From contig NC_080561.1 in NCBI RefSeq assembly GCF_030253575.1, forward strand, positions 8,714,501-8,778,500: DNA of 64,000 bases. The letters are read 5' to 3'. The translations under genes were made by a program, and so were the position numbers. Below are positions 12,804 to 25,636 of the stretch, piece after piece. The notes under the pieces are model-generated. The model was not told the origin of the DNA. It saw nothing but the letters and a program-made list of their open reading frames with translations, and made no database searches. This DNA comes from Rhododendron vialii. Lineage: Eukaryota; Streptophyta; Magnoliopsida; Ericales; Ericaceae. How positions within the stretch are numbered: position 1 is the stretch's first letter; each line of letters begins with the position of its first letter.

Positions 12804-14059
12804 TGGATGTGATATCTGACATTAACTTTGATATTAAAAGTTTGATTGATCATACAGAAGTATTCACCACATTAAAACATATTGTCACAAGAAAAATGGT
12901 GGCATTGTGCTCTTCATCTTACGACAAATATGATTCGATCTAGCATTTGTTGATGCTCTATCCTCTTGTTTTTTTGTGCGGATGGTAAAAAAATCTCGAC
13001 TAACAATAGCTATGGGTTTTTCTTTACATCACATGAAGGTCATATATTTACGCGATGAGATAGGATTCGTATAAATATGAATCTTGATTCATAGTAATGG
13101 AAATATGAATCTTGATTCATAGTAATGGATTAGATGACAACGAAAAGGTATCCATAATTTTAATTTAAGGACAAAGTATTATTGTGTTGTGCTTTTCGAT
13201 GCTTTGGACTATAAATGAAGGAAGCATGGTAATGTGCACAAAAATTGATTTGGGTCTCAAGGCTTGCCTTCTCTAATGCCTTCATGCTTTGACTTGTTGG
13301 CATGGTTCCACAGCAAAACATTTATGTGGTTCCTCGGTTCTTGGAGGTATATGAGAGCCACTGTCTCAGTGGTATTTTGAAGAGAAGATGCTTTGTGCAT
13401 ATATTGCCAAATATTAGGTCTGTCTCCAATCTTCTTCCGTCCAAATCCCTCAATGATCGGAAACTAGATGTATTCTGCTGTTGTTGTAAGGAGAAGGTAT
13501 TACTGTCACTTGAATATTTCTATTAAGATTTGATTATAAAAAATGGAAGTTAAGACAACAATCAAAATAAGATTTTCCTTTTCTTAGTGTTTAAGGAAGT
13601 ACTCTTTTGAATGTTTCATGCCTTGAGTTGCACGGTTTGAATGTCTAGTTCCACGAGAAAGACTTTGAGTCAAGCAAACGAAAGTCATCTTTAGGTGCTA
13701 TTCCCTTTTGAATACAAACGTCCCAAACACGCCCCTATTGAAGTAGTGTTGGAGGGTGAAATGTTTTATTAATTCTTCATTTGGGCCCCCTTATATTTTC
13801 TTTCTTTTTATATTTTTGTTCCCACCAGGAGGCAGGGAGAAGGCAAAAAGAAACCAAGCAATATGTACTCATGTGTCATTTTCTTTAACTTTAATTTCTT
13901 ATTGGTTTCCTTTTATTTGTTTTTACAATCATTAGGACCTGAATGGGACATGAATCCACAAACTCGACGATAAAAAAAAGAAGTTGGAAGCACCTTAAGA
14001 AAAAGAATTTAACACGAACAAAACAAACACGATGAGGTAATTTTCGCGAGGAGCTAGTG

Positions 14060-14174
14060 CAGATTTTGTATTACCATTAGTGTAGCTTTTTTTGTTATTT
14101 CCCGATCAATTGTTTTTAAACTGCTTATTTATCTAATGAATTTTTTTACCCGCACCAAAAAAAAAAAAAAAAAC
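14060..14174 (+). mobile_element. Retroposon 3' end with A-tail
   Basis: A T-rich segment ends TTATCTAATGAATTTTTTT…CACC and then 17 A residues, the look of a 3'-truncated LINE-type insertion on the plus strand. No coding is left. Confidence 0.4.
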
Positions 14175-14562
14175 CACGAATTAAGACCATAACAATAGTT
14201 TTACCCAAACTCTTGTTACTTTCACTTACTTTTTTCCCCTTACCGGAGATGCAAGTAATAAGCAAAGAGAAATTTTATTAAAAATCATGAAAAAAAAGAG
14301 GAGCGTGAGTTCGATTTTTGAGCGTAAGCTAACTAGTTAGAAAGTGAAAATCCACAGGGATAGCTTCATGGTCATGTCCAGTAGTCCCGTCTCCTGGCTG
14401 CTCCTCTAGTTTCATCTCGTTTGGGTGTGAGACCTCCTATGTCGTAGTAAAAAAAAAAAAGAAGGGAGGGGTGTTTCTGGTTATTCACGTAGGTATAATG
14501 AGTTATGGCAGTTAAATGTCCAATTATTATCCCTTGATTTTATTTGATCAACATCTGCTGAG

Positions 14563-14593
14563 TTCTCTCTCTCTCTCCTGCAAACACAACGAA

Positions 14594-14637
<44 letters not shown>

Positions 14638-14653
14638 GCAAACACAACGAAGG
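14563..14653 (+). repeat. Duplicated (CT)n block upstream of the glucanase gene
   Basis: Two CT runs (14563-14578 and 14597-14636) are each followed by the same 20-base sequence starting CTGCAAACACAACGAAGG, so a short unit was duplicated and one copy expanded. It lies 220-310 bases before the glucanase ATG, in promoter or leader. Confidence 0.8.
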
Positions 14654-14873
14654 ATCGACACCTCGGCCCCACTCCACGAGCCCATCGATCGATCAAACCA
14701 AATAGTTGAAGGAACAGCCCCTTCCATTATTTTACTCGTAAAGTACCCACAGAAAGGCCAATTCTTACCGTTACACCTTCCCGTCCCTTTTCACTTGCCT
14801 CCCCTTCATAACCACATAGCTTCGATTAATTGCTCGAACGAACACAATCAGAATTCTTCCCAGCCCTTCAACC

Positions 14874-17800
14874 ATGGCAACGACGTCGGTAAATGCCTCA
14901 ATCTTCATCTTCCTTTTCGTATGCCTCCACTCCATTTACTCAGCGAGTAAGTCCAATCTCCTCTTCCCTAGCTAACGCTTCTGTTTCTCAATTTCTTTCA
15001 CGTTTTGTTTCTTTGAGTCGTCTTCTTTTCACTTAAATTTTCTTCTAGTTTTATGTGATTTGTTGTTCGTGTCTGTTTTGCGATTTCGTGCGTAATTTTT
15101 GTTGAATCGGAGGTTCAATTAATCAACCAGGCTGAGTAGCTGGGTGTCGGTGTTTGATTTACTGTAAGGCATAATTCTCTCACACAAGGCTTATCACGCC
15201 GGGAAAAAAAGAAAAAAAATGCCCCTGTCCGAGTGAAGCTGATTTGACTCGGACGGAATCGTGTTACGGATTGAGTATTGGTTTGTGCTAATAAGGGAAA
15301 GCTTTTACGAAAAACATGGCATCATGCCGGGAAAATGAATTTTAATCGACAAACGAAAAGAATTTTTATCGGCAACCACACCTTCTTCTTTTTTTTTTAA
15401 AAATAAACATTATACTCCGTGGTGTTCCAAAGTTCTTTAACATCACACATTTACACGGTCTTCATGACTAAATATATGAATCACACGTAAATATGTAACG
15501 GTGGAGGGCTCTAGAGGCCCTTCAGCAGTGCGGTGCCCCAAGGGCATTAATGTTGCGCACATACTCAATTATAGGAGTAAGTGTTAGGTTCTGGACACAT
15601 TGTACCCCACATGCACATGAAAGCATTAATAATCTCGGGAACCACACCTTTTTATTTTTATTTTTATAAACATTGTTCTGTGGTGCTCCGAAGCCTTTTA
15701 ACCTCACACATTTACGTGATCTCTATCACTAAATATATCGATCACACGTAAATGTGTTGCGTTGGAAGGTTCTAGACACCATAGAGCAGTGCGGTGCCCC
15801 CAATGGCGGACATTAATATTGCACGCATACTCAATTATAGGAGTTGAGTGTTAGGATTTGCACACACTGCACCCCCGCACACACGAAAGCATTACTAATC
15901 TCTATCCACACACATAAGTGTGTATGGAATGTACATGTATGTGAGAATTTGTGATTGAATTATTGTGTACCTAGACTTTTTTTGTTACTACTCTACAATA
16001 AAACCCATTTTTACATCTACATTTGCACCCATATTTACATAAGAGACACATAGTATACCACCAGATCATGCGATGTTCTATCACTTAGGCTCCGTTCTTT
16101 TGGTCTTAACTAAAACTTAATTTAAATTTAAAAATTGTTTTTATTTGAAATTTTTTCGCATTTGTTGGTTTTGCTCCAAATTTTTGTAGGTTATTGATTC
16201 GTCTCGACGAGAGAAATTGAAAAATTAATTTTTTTTTACTTTTATCTAAGTATTTTGAAAAATAACTATTTTTTAGCGCAAAAAGTGATTTTTCTTGCTA
16301 AAAAGTGGTTATTTCTCAAAATACTTTGATAAAAGTAAAAAAAATTTACTTCTCTGATTCCTCTCGTTGAGACGAATCAATAACTTACAAAAATTTGGTG
16401 CAAAACCAACAAATGAGAAAAAAATTCAAATAAGAACAAAATTTTGAAATTTAAGTTAAGACCAAAAGAACAGAGCCTTATGTGAGTATACGAGTACGAG
16501 ATTAAATTCTTTCTATCAGCGGTGGAAACCCCACTTTTTCATCATCATTTTTTTCGGTCCTATCGTATGTTTATTGTTGATCTAATCCGTTCATCTTGTA
16601 GACCCCACATAATAGTGTGTTCATGCAAAAAATAAACTTGATCTGACATCGATAGAAGTATCAAAAATTAATTTTTGCTTTGTAAAACAGATAGTTTATC
16701 TTTATTATTATTGATAGAAATCAGATCGTTCATTTTATAAACCAAAATCTAAATTTTGATATATCTATTGACTTCCGATCAAATTTATTTTTCGCATGGC
16801 AATATTATATTGTGTGTCTTAAAATATGAACGGTTCAGATCACAACAATACACACTCAATAAGATCCATAATAAACGGTGGTAGAAAAGTGGGATTTTAC
16901 CGTGGATAGAATTTATTTTCCATGAGTACATGTACGTGTAGAAGGAGGGTTGTTGTAAAATGATTAAATGCGGAAAAAATGTACTTGTCGGCATGTAATA
17001 AATTGCATTGAGCTGGCTTTGTCTCAGCGGATTTTTCTGTGGTGAAAATAATTGCCAAAAAGTCTGACATATTTGCTTTCTTAAATTAGCAACTATGAGA
17101 AATTAAAAAATTACTACTTGTATTTTGATCACAAAAGTTACTTAAATGAGTTCGGCCAAAAGATTTCACTCTTTTCAGTCCAAATTCTTCTTATTAAAAT
17201 ATAGAAAAAGCCTCTTTTTTAAGCCTTAAACAGCCCAGCTCATGTTATCGAAAGAAAAGTCAAAAAAAGCAAAAGAAAATTAGACAAACAGAAGGTGTAA
17301 AGCTTGACAAGGACAAGGACGTTGTTTGGCCACGTGCCTTGTGATGAGGGGCAAAATTGTAGTACGAGTCAAGCTGAGTCACTCGTGAGTCAAAAACCAT
17401 CTTATCTGTGTGGGTTGGGCCATGGAACGGTGAGCTGGGTGCAACGGTATCTCAAGTATCAAAACGATACGCTACCACCGATGGGGGAATACTCTAGCGG
17501 TCGTGAAATTTTACAAATTATTTTGGAAATTTTTATTTTTAAGTGCCTCAATTACTCGTATCCGTCGTAATGATTGTGAATCGTAAACAGACCGATCTAT
17601 TACAAAATCGGTTGATACGTTTGTGATTTGTCATCTCATTAGTACTCCATCCGTCCCAAAATATTTAAATTTTTTAGGAATTCCAACCATTTAAGGAATA
17701 CTATGATTACAAATTAAAAGGAAATGAATTTCCTAAAATACCCGTTTTGTGAGAAATTATTGGCGTCAACAAATTCTTTGCTCAAGATTAAAAAACTTTC

Positions 17801-20800
17801 TAGAAGGCTCTGAAAAAGGCATGAGTTTCAAAAAGAAAAAAAGACAGGAGTTGTGCAGTTCCGTTTGAATTCTTATTTTTTTCTTTTTAAAGTTGATAGT
17901 GACTTGGAGGGAAAATGGCAAAATAGAAAATATATTGGGACAACGAAAGACAAGACGGGACCGGAGGCTCCAAAACCGTAATGAATCTAACAGTCGAGTA
18001 TCGATAGTAACGGCAGTAAATCAGAAACAGACTGATACGTGACACACGTGACGGGAATCAGCTGAGGAGCATGTGATTTTCCATCGTGTCGGTACATTGA
18101 GTTGTAACGGTATCGGACTCGTCAGTAATAATTAGCAAAAAATGATCGAGTCAGCTGAGTCGGCTCAGTCGAAACCCATCTTACGACTCGTCAGTGTTGT
18201 TTTGCAGACGCACAATCTTTCATCGGCATCAACTACGGGCAAGTGGCCGACAACCTCCCACCGCCGTCGGCGACGGCGAAGCTCCTCCAGTCGACGGCGA
18301 TCGAGAAAGTGAGGCTTTACGGCGCCGACCCGGCGATGATCAAGGCTCTGGCGAACACCGGGATCGGGATAGTCATCGGCGCCGGAAACGGCGATATTCC
18401 GGCGCTGGCTTCCGACCCGAATTTCGCGGGTCAGTGGGTCGGGTCGAACGTGTTGGCTTACTACCCGGCTAGCAAGATCATCGTTGTTAACGTTGGTAAC
18501 GAGGTCATGACATCAGGGGATCAGAACCTCATCTCGAAAATCTTGCCCGCCATGCAGAATGTCCAAAATGCCATCAATGCAGGTCCGTATTCTTTCAATT
18601 CTTAGTCTTTTTTCCCCGATGGTTTGAGATTTACGCGCAGCTCGACTAATGCTCATTCCGTCCAGTCAAAGGTCGACCATTTAAGTCGGAACTAAGGAAT
18701 TACAAAAAAACACTTTCGTCCGGCCAGATCCCAAGAATCGAACACTGATCAAACCAACCAACCTATTGGATGAACCACTGGGGCTCCAATTCTTATAGTC
18801 ATGTGCAAATAAATACACAGAGTATCTATTTTTAACAGTGTTTAGGAGTACTAAAGGTAGTGTTGAAGTTGAAAGGGCAAATTTCACTGACCTCCCCTGA
18901 GGTTTCTGACACGAACAGAAACCTCCCCTGAGGTTTCTGAAATAACACTGCCCTCCCCTCCTTTACCTGAAAATACCAAGGGACCCCCCTCTCCGTTAAT
19001 TGGACGTTAAAAAAGGATGGAAAAGATTATTTCTCTCTCCACCCACTACTAAAACTAAACTAAACTCCCAACCAAACAAAACCGATGTCATTGTACTATA
19101 TTTTTTACAATACATATACTACCCTCACCAAACTCTTTACCCCTCTTATTTATAAAATATAAAATACAAAAATCACTACACTTTGTACCCGTTTCACTTT
19201 GAGATTTTGTCCTTATTTAAAAAGTTTCACATTTGCTAATTTTCTATCAAACTTTTTTGAATTATTCGTTCGTCTCGATAAGAGGAATTGAAAAAGTAAA
19301 AAATTAAGACTTTTACCAAATATTTTGAGAAATTCAATAATTTTATATTCGTTTGATTCCTTTCGTTGAGACAAACCAATGATCCACAAAAATTAACACA
19401 AAACTAGTAAATACAAAAAAAATTCAAATATGGACAAAAATAAAAAAGCCTAAAAATCCCACAAACAAGTCCGCATGAAAAAAATTCGAATATGAACAAA
19501 AATTAAAAAGCCTAAAAATTTCACAAACAAATTCCGTAAAAACCAAAAAACAAACTATTGGCAATGGAGGGTACGGGCTTGTTGGTGGGATTTTTAGGCT
19601 TTTTGATTTTTACAGGGTTTGTTTGTAGGATTTTTAGGCTTTTTGATTTTTGTTCATATTTGAATTTTTTTGTATTTGCAAGTTTTGCGTTAAATTTTTG
19701 TGGATCATTGGCTTATCTCAACAAGAGGAATTAAAAGAGTACAAAATTATTATTTTTACCCAAAATATTGAATTTCTCAAAATATTTGGAAAAAATCTTG
19801 ATTTTTTACTTTTTCAATTCCTCTTATCAAGACGAACTAATAATTCACAAAAATTTTATAGAAGATTAACAAATGTGAATCCTTTTAAATAAGGACAAAA
19901 TTTCAAAGTGAAACGGGTACAAAGTGTAGTGATGTTTGTATTTTATATTTTATAAATAAGAGGGGTAAAGAGTCTGGTGAGGGTAGTATAGGTATTGTAA
20001 AAAATATAGTACAATGACATCGGTTTTGTTTGGTTGGGAGTTTAGTTTAGTTTTAGTAGTGGGTGGAGAGAGAAATAATCTTTTCCATCCGTTTTTAAAG
20101 TCCAATTAACGGAGAGGGGGGTCCCTTGGTATTTTCAGGTAAAGGAGGGGAGGGCAGTGTTATTTCAGAAACCTCAGGGGAGGTTTCTGTTCGTGTCAGA
20201 AACCTCAGGGGAGGTCAGTGAAATTTGCCCAAGTTGAAAATATCTGCCAAATCACAGGGGAATATTATGTTAATTCGTAGTGATTTTCATTTCAAATATT
20301 ATTCAAGTTGTTATCAAAATATAACCTGATGAACAAGATAGAGAAATAGAAATAGTTACCTACCAGAAAAAAGAAAGATATAGGAGTAGTGATGCAGTTT
20401 CGAGAGAGGGGAATATGTTAAATTGAGGCTATATATGATCTAAGTATTACGCTATCCATTGACAGTTGTAGACTCCAAATATTGTCAATGTCGAAATTAC
20501 TTTGGCGTAGACAAATTTTAATTTTGAACCAAAAATAAATCATCCAAAAACATATATAATTGTCTTATTTGAGCAATGGTGTACGTGCAGTTGGATTTCA
20601 TTCAGCATGGTGTTAATTCTACGGCCAACATTTGTTGGTTCCACAATTTTCTACGAGGAAATTTTCTTTTCCTTTTTTTGGTAAACGGAGGAAATTTTAT
20701 TTTCACCGTCTACGCACTTACTTTATATCAGTGAACCAACAAATTAAGTCGTATTTTTTAATCCCCTTAATTTTATTATTTTTGTTTGTATTTGACAAGA

Positions 20801-23800
20801 AGACAACTGATGATGAATGAACAATGTCATATGATTCATTCCTAAGATACAGATTAATCTAATAGTAAAAAGAATTAATTGAAAACTCTTTTTTTTTTTA
20901 CTCTCTACGTACATATTTTATATTGTTGAACCAATAACTTTAGTCGTAATGCTTGTAATCCCTTTATGTAGTTGTTGTATTTGACTCTAAGATAAGTGAC
21001 GGATGAACGATGTCATATGATCCATTCCTAAGATTTTGACTAATAGTAAAAAGAATTAATTGAATATACATTAATTTACTGAAGCATGTGGCAGTAAGCT
21101 ATTGATTCAAAATGAACTGTTAATTTTTATTTTTCGTCTTTTCAAACATATCATGCAAATTGTTCCCCATGTCTGGTAAATTCATCCATATTTCTGAACC
21201 TAATATTGCTACCTACAATGACTTTCAGCTTCCCTAGGTGGGAAGATCAAGGTCTCAACAGTCCATTCGATGGCCGTGTTGACTCAGTCTGACCCACCCT
21301 CCTCGGGGGCTTTTGACCCGAGCTTTGGTGACACAATGAAAGCGATGCTGGCATTTCAAAGATCCACCGGTTCACCTTTTATGATCAACCCATACCCTTT
21401 CTTTGCGTACCGAAGTGACCCAAGGGCTGAAACGCTGGCGTTTTGTCTTTTCCAACCCAATGCAGGACGAGTCGACTCAGGATCTGGCATCAAGTACATG
21501 AACATGTTTGATGCTCAGGTTAGTTTGATTTGGCGCAAGTCAATTATGAAATACTCCGTATTGTGCTATTCGTACTGCTTACACACCACTTTTTGGCATT
21601 CACACTTGATAAAACAAATTTGAGGTGAAGACAACAAAAAAAGGAGTATATGACCTGTTGTCAAAATCATAGTGACAAGCTAGCAATTACTCCACTCAAG
21701 TATGACATTGACTTGTTTGGCAAACAAACAAAAGTGTGAATCTGGCAACAGGCTGTGTGGACAATAATCAAAGCTTGGAATTTTCTTCCTTTGCCATGAA
21801 TATGGTACTGTGGTTTTTAAGACTTCATTTTTTGAATATGGGACCATTGCAATTAGGATGTGATCCTCCTTTTACCATTGTATACAATAATATAACTACT
21901 GCTATTCAAATTCTAGTTGCTTTTACTGTATCTTCAAAGAGTTTTTTCATTTGAACATCTAACTTCAAAGATCATACCTACCTATTTGTAGAGTTCCCAA
22001 GATATTTTAATCGGATGGAATTCAGGTTGATGGACTTTAACCCTTTGATTCTTTAGACACATTGAACATTTCTTAAATTCTTTTTTGTTTCTACTGAAGA
22101 TCAAATGCGTTCAATTTTCATTGTCAAGCTGTATTGGTTAACCATTACAGTAAGCCTTGTCAAATAGTAACCTTATGCTTGTACAATTACGTGGTTGGTA
22201 CTTGAAACTTTTCTTACCTGAGTCCCATTGCTACAATTTCATTGGTATTGGAATTTCGTTGTGAAGGTTGATGCCATACGAGCTGCCTTAAACGCGATGG
22301 GATTCAAGGACATAGAGATAGTGGTTGCAGAAACGGGGTGGCCATACAAGGGCGATCCCAACGAAGTGGGGACCAACATCGACAATGCAAGAGCCTACAA
22401 CGGGAACTTGATAAACCACCTCAGATCAATGGTTGGCACCCCATTGATGCCTGGAAAATCCGTGGATACATATATCTTTGCTCTCTATGATGAGGATTTG
22501 AAGCCTGGACCCGCCTCAGAACGGGCATTTGGACTTTTTAACCCTGATCTCTCCATGACTTATGATGTTGGTCTTTCCAAAAGTAGCCAGGTGAGAAGAT
22601 TCCTAGTTTTTCCATTACTAGAGTTCAAAGTTGTCTTTTGCTAATTTCAGTTGTTGGGCATAATTAAAAATGGTTGAATTGAAATGATGCGTGTGAATAC
22701 TAGGAATTTAGTTTTGATTCTAATAATTTGATGGAGCAAGTTTAATAATGATCTTGGGATGTATAAAGTTAAACATCGAAGATTAGAGACTAATGACAAA
22801 TTCTAAGCCTCCCAAGTTGTTTGATAGGAAGTAGCAGAAAAAGGCATACAATTGGGTTGGCCATATTTGGATCCATGTAACTAAAAGGTGGACATGTTTA
22901 ACATTGTCGGATGAGAGTTACATGTATATATGGATCAACTCAGTTAATTCATTCCACCCCTCTACATATAAAGATTATCACTGGAATTGTGGCAGTCTCT
23001 ATGTATTAGTTCTTGCTACCAAGTAATTCTTTTCAGGGTAGACTAATGTGTATGAATTAATGTCATGCAAGGAATGACACATTTCACATTTGGGAATCGG
23101 GTAGTGAATTTATTGATGGGTCAACCCATTTACTACATACACCAGTCTACATACCATAAAGAAAACGACCCTTACTTTGAATGCACACTTGGCTGCACCC
23201 AACTGATTTGCTTTCTCTATTTGTGTTTAGTCTTTAGAAAGCCTCCCATTTCTGCCACTAATTAACTGACTCCATTGGTTTTCGATTTATATCAGAAAAC
23301 GACTCCTACTCCAGCACCAACTCCAGCGACTCCCACAACCCCAACTACTCCAGTGACTCCCACCACGCCAACCACTCCAGCGGCTCCAGCACCAAAACAA
23401 GGAGGTTGGTGTGTTCCAAAGTCTGGTGTTTCCGATGCCCAACTGCAGGCTAATCTAGACTATGCCTGTGGCCAAGGCATCGACTGTAGTTTTATTCAAC
23501 CTGGTGGCGCCTGTTTTGAACCAAACACTGTGGCGTCACATGCTGCTTTTGCAATGAATCTCTTATATCAAACTGCTGGCAGGAATCCCTGGAACTGCAA
23601 TTTCTCCGAAACAGCATGTCTCACTTCCTCAAATCCTAGTAAGCTTTCTACAATCCTAGCTTCTTTTTGAATTCTTTGAAAATATAAGCGATGATAACAA
23701 GAAAAGGAGGAGGCTGGACTTCATTCCTATGTGTTGAGCTTTCTTATGTAGAGATCTTTTGGTAGTTCACTTGAGTGCAATTTCAGCAGGAAAGCTGTAT

Positions 23801-24594
23801 TTCTGATACCATTTGTAGCTCATTACCTTGAAGTTCTATTTTAAAACACCCTAGCAATTCTTGGACACGAATATGTTGTGGTTTTATCAGGGCTTCACTA
23901 TAGTGGCATTTCTGTCTTTTCATAACAGATGTAGACTTTTTTGCCCCAGCTTCTGCTTCCGCTGTGGGGCAAAAACAAACGTACGTTAGATGGTAATCTG
24001 AAGCTCTATTTTGATACTTTAACTAGGTTTTAGTTAATATTTTACCCGCAGTCTATGCTGTAACAAACAAACGCAGAAAGTTTCTTGTGGGGATAGATTT
24101 GGAATTCGGAAACAAAACTTCAATACAGAAAACTTATTCAGACATGGAATTGACACTTCTGGAATTAGGATTGCAAATTGTGGATTTTTTTGTTCCCCCA
24201 AAACCAGATCTATGTATTGAGGAACTCTGCACAAAACATTATGGTCACGTAACGTTACACTTAAAGATGATACTGAATCGTCCTGTTGAAGTTTGTAGGC
24301 AATCAGAAAAAACTTATCCTTTTGACTGCGTCCACTTTCTCCCAGGGAAAAAGGGGAGAAAAGAAGCCATGTCGTATATTTTGCCGTTCTTGTTGATCTC
24401 AATTGATTCCTTCATGCTTTGTAGGTTATAATGCTTGCAATTACCCAGGTGGGGGTACCTTAAGTGGCCGATTAGAGGCGCAGGGCAGTGGAAATAGCTC
24501 GACTTCGGGAGCACCTCCGAAGCGCCTATATTACGTTCTCACATGTATATGCGTTATTGTACATAATGTTGTTTCTATGCCTCAATTGTTGTAA
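14874..24594 (+). CDS. GPI-anchored glucan endo-1,3-beta-glucosidase with X8 domain
   Basis: GH17 enzymes hydrolyse beta-1,3-glucan (callose) in the wall and at plasmodesmata. Six exons join in frame: 14874-14946, 18208-18582, 21229-21518, 22267-22590, 23296-23638 and 24425-24594, giving 524 aa. Exon 1 encodes only the 24-residue secretion signal, and the mature protein opens with the family motif FIGINYGQVAD. The predicted proton donor is Glu123 in VGNEV and the nucleophile is Glu268 in VVAETGWP. A Thr/Pro linker (about 356-387) leads to a Cys-rich X8/CBM43 domain (about 391-480). A small Gly/Ser stretch and a hydrophobic C-terminus then suggest a GPI anchor. The closest relative I recall is Arabidopsis At4g34480 (glucosidase 7 type). 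Intron 1 (3.26 kb) and intron 2 (2.65 kb) are swollen by transposons. Expression is probably normal because coding exons are intact. Substrate and location are inferred from the family. Confidence 0.95.
15372..15905. repeat. Tandem duplication in glucanase intron 1 (unit ~267 bp)
   Basis: Two diverged copies start ACCACACCTT at 15374 and 15641 and share CAGTGCGGTGCCCC and ACTCAATTATAGGAGT in order. Divergence of many percent shows the duplication is not recent. Confidence 0.9.
16088..16477. mobile_element. PIF/Harbinger-type fold-back, 390 bp
   Basis: It is almost fully palindromic. Ends GGCTCCGTTCTTTTGGTCTT and AAGACCAAAAGAACAGAGCC are flanked by TTA (16085-16087, 16478-16480). The arms hold the shared core with ATTGATTCGTCTCGACGAGA. 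It lies in glucanase intron 1. Confidence 0.92.
16503..16915. mobile_element. Inverted-repeat MITE in glucanase intron 1
   Basis: The left end TAAATTCTTTCTATCAGCGG pairs with the right end CCGTGGATAGAATTTA, and CCCCACTTTTT pairs with AAAAGTGGGA. The interior has the GAACGGTTCAGATC motif seen in Mutator-type plant MITEs. TSD not resolved. Confidence 0.7.
17643..17970. mobile_element. Stowaway-like MITE, decayed
   Basis: The left end ACTCCATCCGTCCCAAAATA is diagnostic of the family. A right end near ATATTGGGACAACGAAAGAC is degraded. Within glucanase intron 1. Confidence 0.5.
18690..18800 (-). mobile_element. tRNA-derived SINE fragment
   Basis: Read on the minus strand there is a box-A-like CCCAGTGGTTCATCC and, further on, a box-B-like TGTTCGATTCTTGG. 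This is a decayed SINE head inside glucanase intron 2, next to the large palindrome. Confidence 0.5.
18875..20230. mobile_element. 1356-bp palindromic Mutator-type element in glucanase intron 2
   Basis: The left end GGGCAAATTTCACTGACCTC and the right end GAGGTCAGTGAAATTTGCCC match exactly as inverted repeats. A perfect 9-bp TSD, AAGTTGAAA, sits at 18866-18874 and 20231-20239. The arms continue inward for over 600 bases each, leaving only a short central spacer near 19.5-19.6 kb. No transposase is encoded. The inner arms contain the fold-back core shared with other loci. The intron transcript would form a long hairpin. Confidence 0.95.
20695..21065. repeat. Tandem duplication in glucanase intron 2 (unit ~190 bp)
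   Basis: Two copies share CAATGTCATATGAT, CATTCCTAAGAT and TAGTAAAAAGAATTAATTGA in the same order, ending near 20882 and 21064. Confidence 0.85.
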
Positions 24595-24939
24595 AAATAA
24601 TCATGTCTGGCCATTAGATAAGTCATGTCATGTTTAGTTCATTGGAGAAATAACTCCTCGCCTGGCTTTGGAGACGTTCATGTTTCCTCCTCTCTCTCGG
24701 ACAACCGTAGTCATATGAGGATATATATATAGTGGCTGAAATGGCCAATGGGTCGCAACCATTGCCTGAGTTTCACTTTTCCAGGTATGTGATTTTGATT
24801 AAAAAGAAGGATACTGGATAGCTTAGTCCAAAACAGAGCTCCCAATTGGCATGGCTCTTTCTCGGTAACTTGTTTTTAGAGAATCTGGATAAAGAACTTC
24901 ACTAAAGCCAGGTCACAATTGAACCAACCCATTTTTTGC

Positions 24940-25110
24940 AGGTTTTTTTCGCTGGGGTATCTGAACAATCTATTCTAGCCTATATGAAAGGAGAAGGAAA
25001 TGGGGATCACCCATCTCCTTACATGAGATTCAAACCCGTGACCTTCATGAGGAAAAGCACGGAAAATGAGGGTGTTTGGAACAGATTTTACGCCCCGAAT
25101 CTGGATTTGG
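24940..25110 (-). mobile_element. tRNA-derived SINE fragment
   Basis: On the minus strand GGTCACGGGTTTGAATCTCA is a good box B, followed by TGTAAGGAGATGGGTG, a layout common in plant tRNA-derived SINEs. Box A is unclear. Confidence 0.5.
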
Positions 25111-25483
25111 TCGGAGTATAGAAGTGTTCATTTTTGGTAAACGGAGTATAGAAGTGTTCGGTAGGGGTAGGGATTCAAAGAGTGAATTCTGACAGAATGG
25201 ATTCTCAAAATAAGCATATGGAGGTACAACCTGATTAGAGATTATGAATATTGTACGCCTATTCTATCTTCAACCTTTTTTTTTAAAACTATATTTACAA
25301 ATCTACCCGCACTTACTGAACAATCTTATATACTAGTCAACCACCCCACCATAAAAATAAATAAATAAATAAAAACGTATTTTTCCAAGCCGGTGGCACA
25401 CCTTTCATAATCTACCAAACAAGATTCTGATTATGAGCTTTTCGTAATCCAGACTCTACAATTTACAATTCAGTCTTTATAAT

Positions 25484-25636
25484 CCACCAAAATAATATTT
25501 ACCAAACATCCACAATGTAACTAGTGGCAAACATTTCTAGCGTCATCAAGGTTCTATATTCCACCAAAATAGTAAAATTTTACCAAACATCCACAATATA
25601 ACTAGTGGCAAACATTTCTAGTGTCATCAAGGTTCG
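25484..25636. repeat. Tandem repeat, two ~77-bp units
   Basis: CCACCAAAATA…ACCAAACATCCACAAT…CTAGTGGCAAACATTTCTAG occurs at 25484 and again at 25561 with few differences, directly abutting a fold-back element. Confidence 0.9.

Larger units (their letters stand above)
9100..14562. other. Intergenic spacer between CAP1 and the glucanase gene
   Basis: No gene was recognised in 5.4 kb. It holds the duplicated segment at 9.57-10.87 kb with an inserted fold-back, a Stowaway-like MITE, a 570-bp inverted-repeat element, a Tourist-like MITE, a GA run at 12773-12799 and a retroelement-type A-tail near 14.06-14.17 kb. Confidence 0.7.

Noticed and set aside
13302-13526. A 74-aa frame in the CAP1-glucanase spacer
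   Set aside because: It has no family resemblance, no promoter, and lies in AT-rich sequence where such frames arise by chance.
23929-24000. A possible extra exon between glucanase exons 5 and 6
   Set aside because: An AG and a GT flank it, but including it would break the X8 domain frame, and the direct join gives the expected PSYNACNYP sequence.
24034-24431. Frames on both strands within glucanase intron 5 (114 and 122 aa)
   Set aside because: They lie inside an intron, show no recognisable domain, and the exon 5-exon 6 join across them keeps the X8 domain intact.
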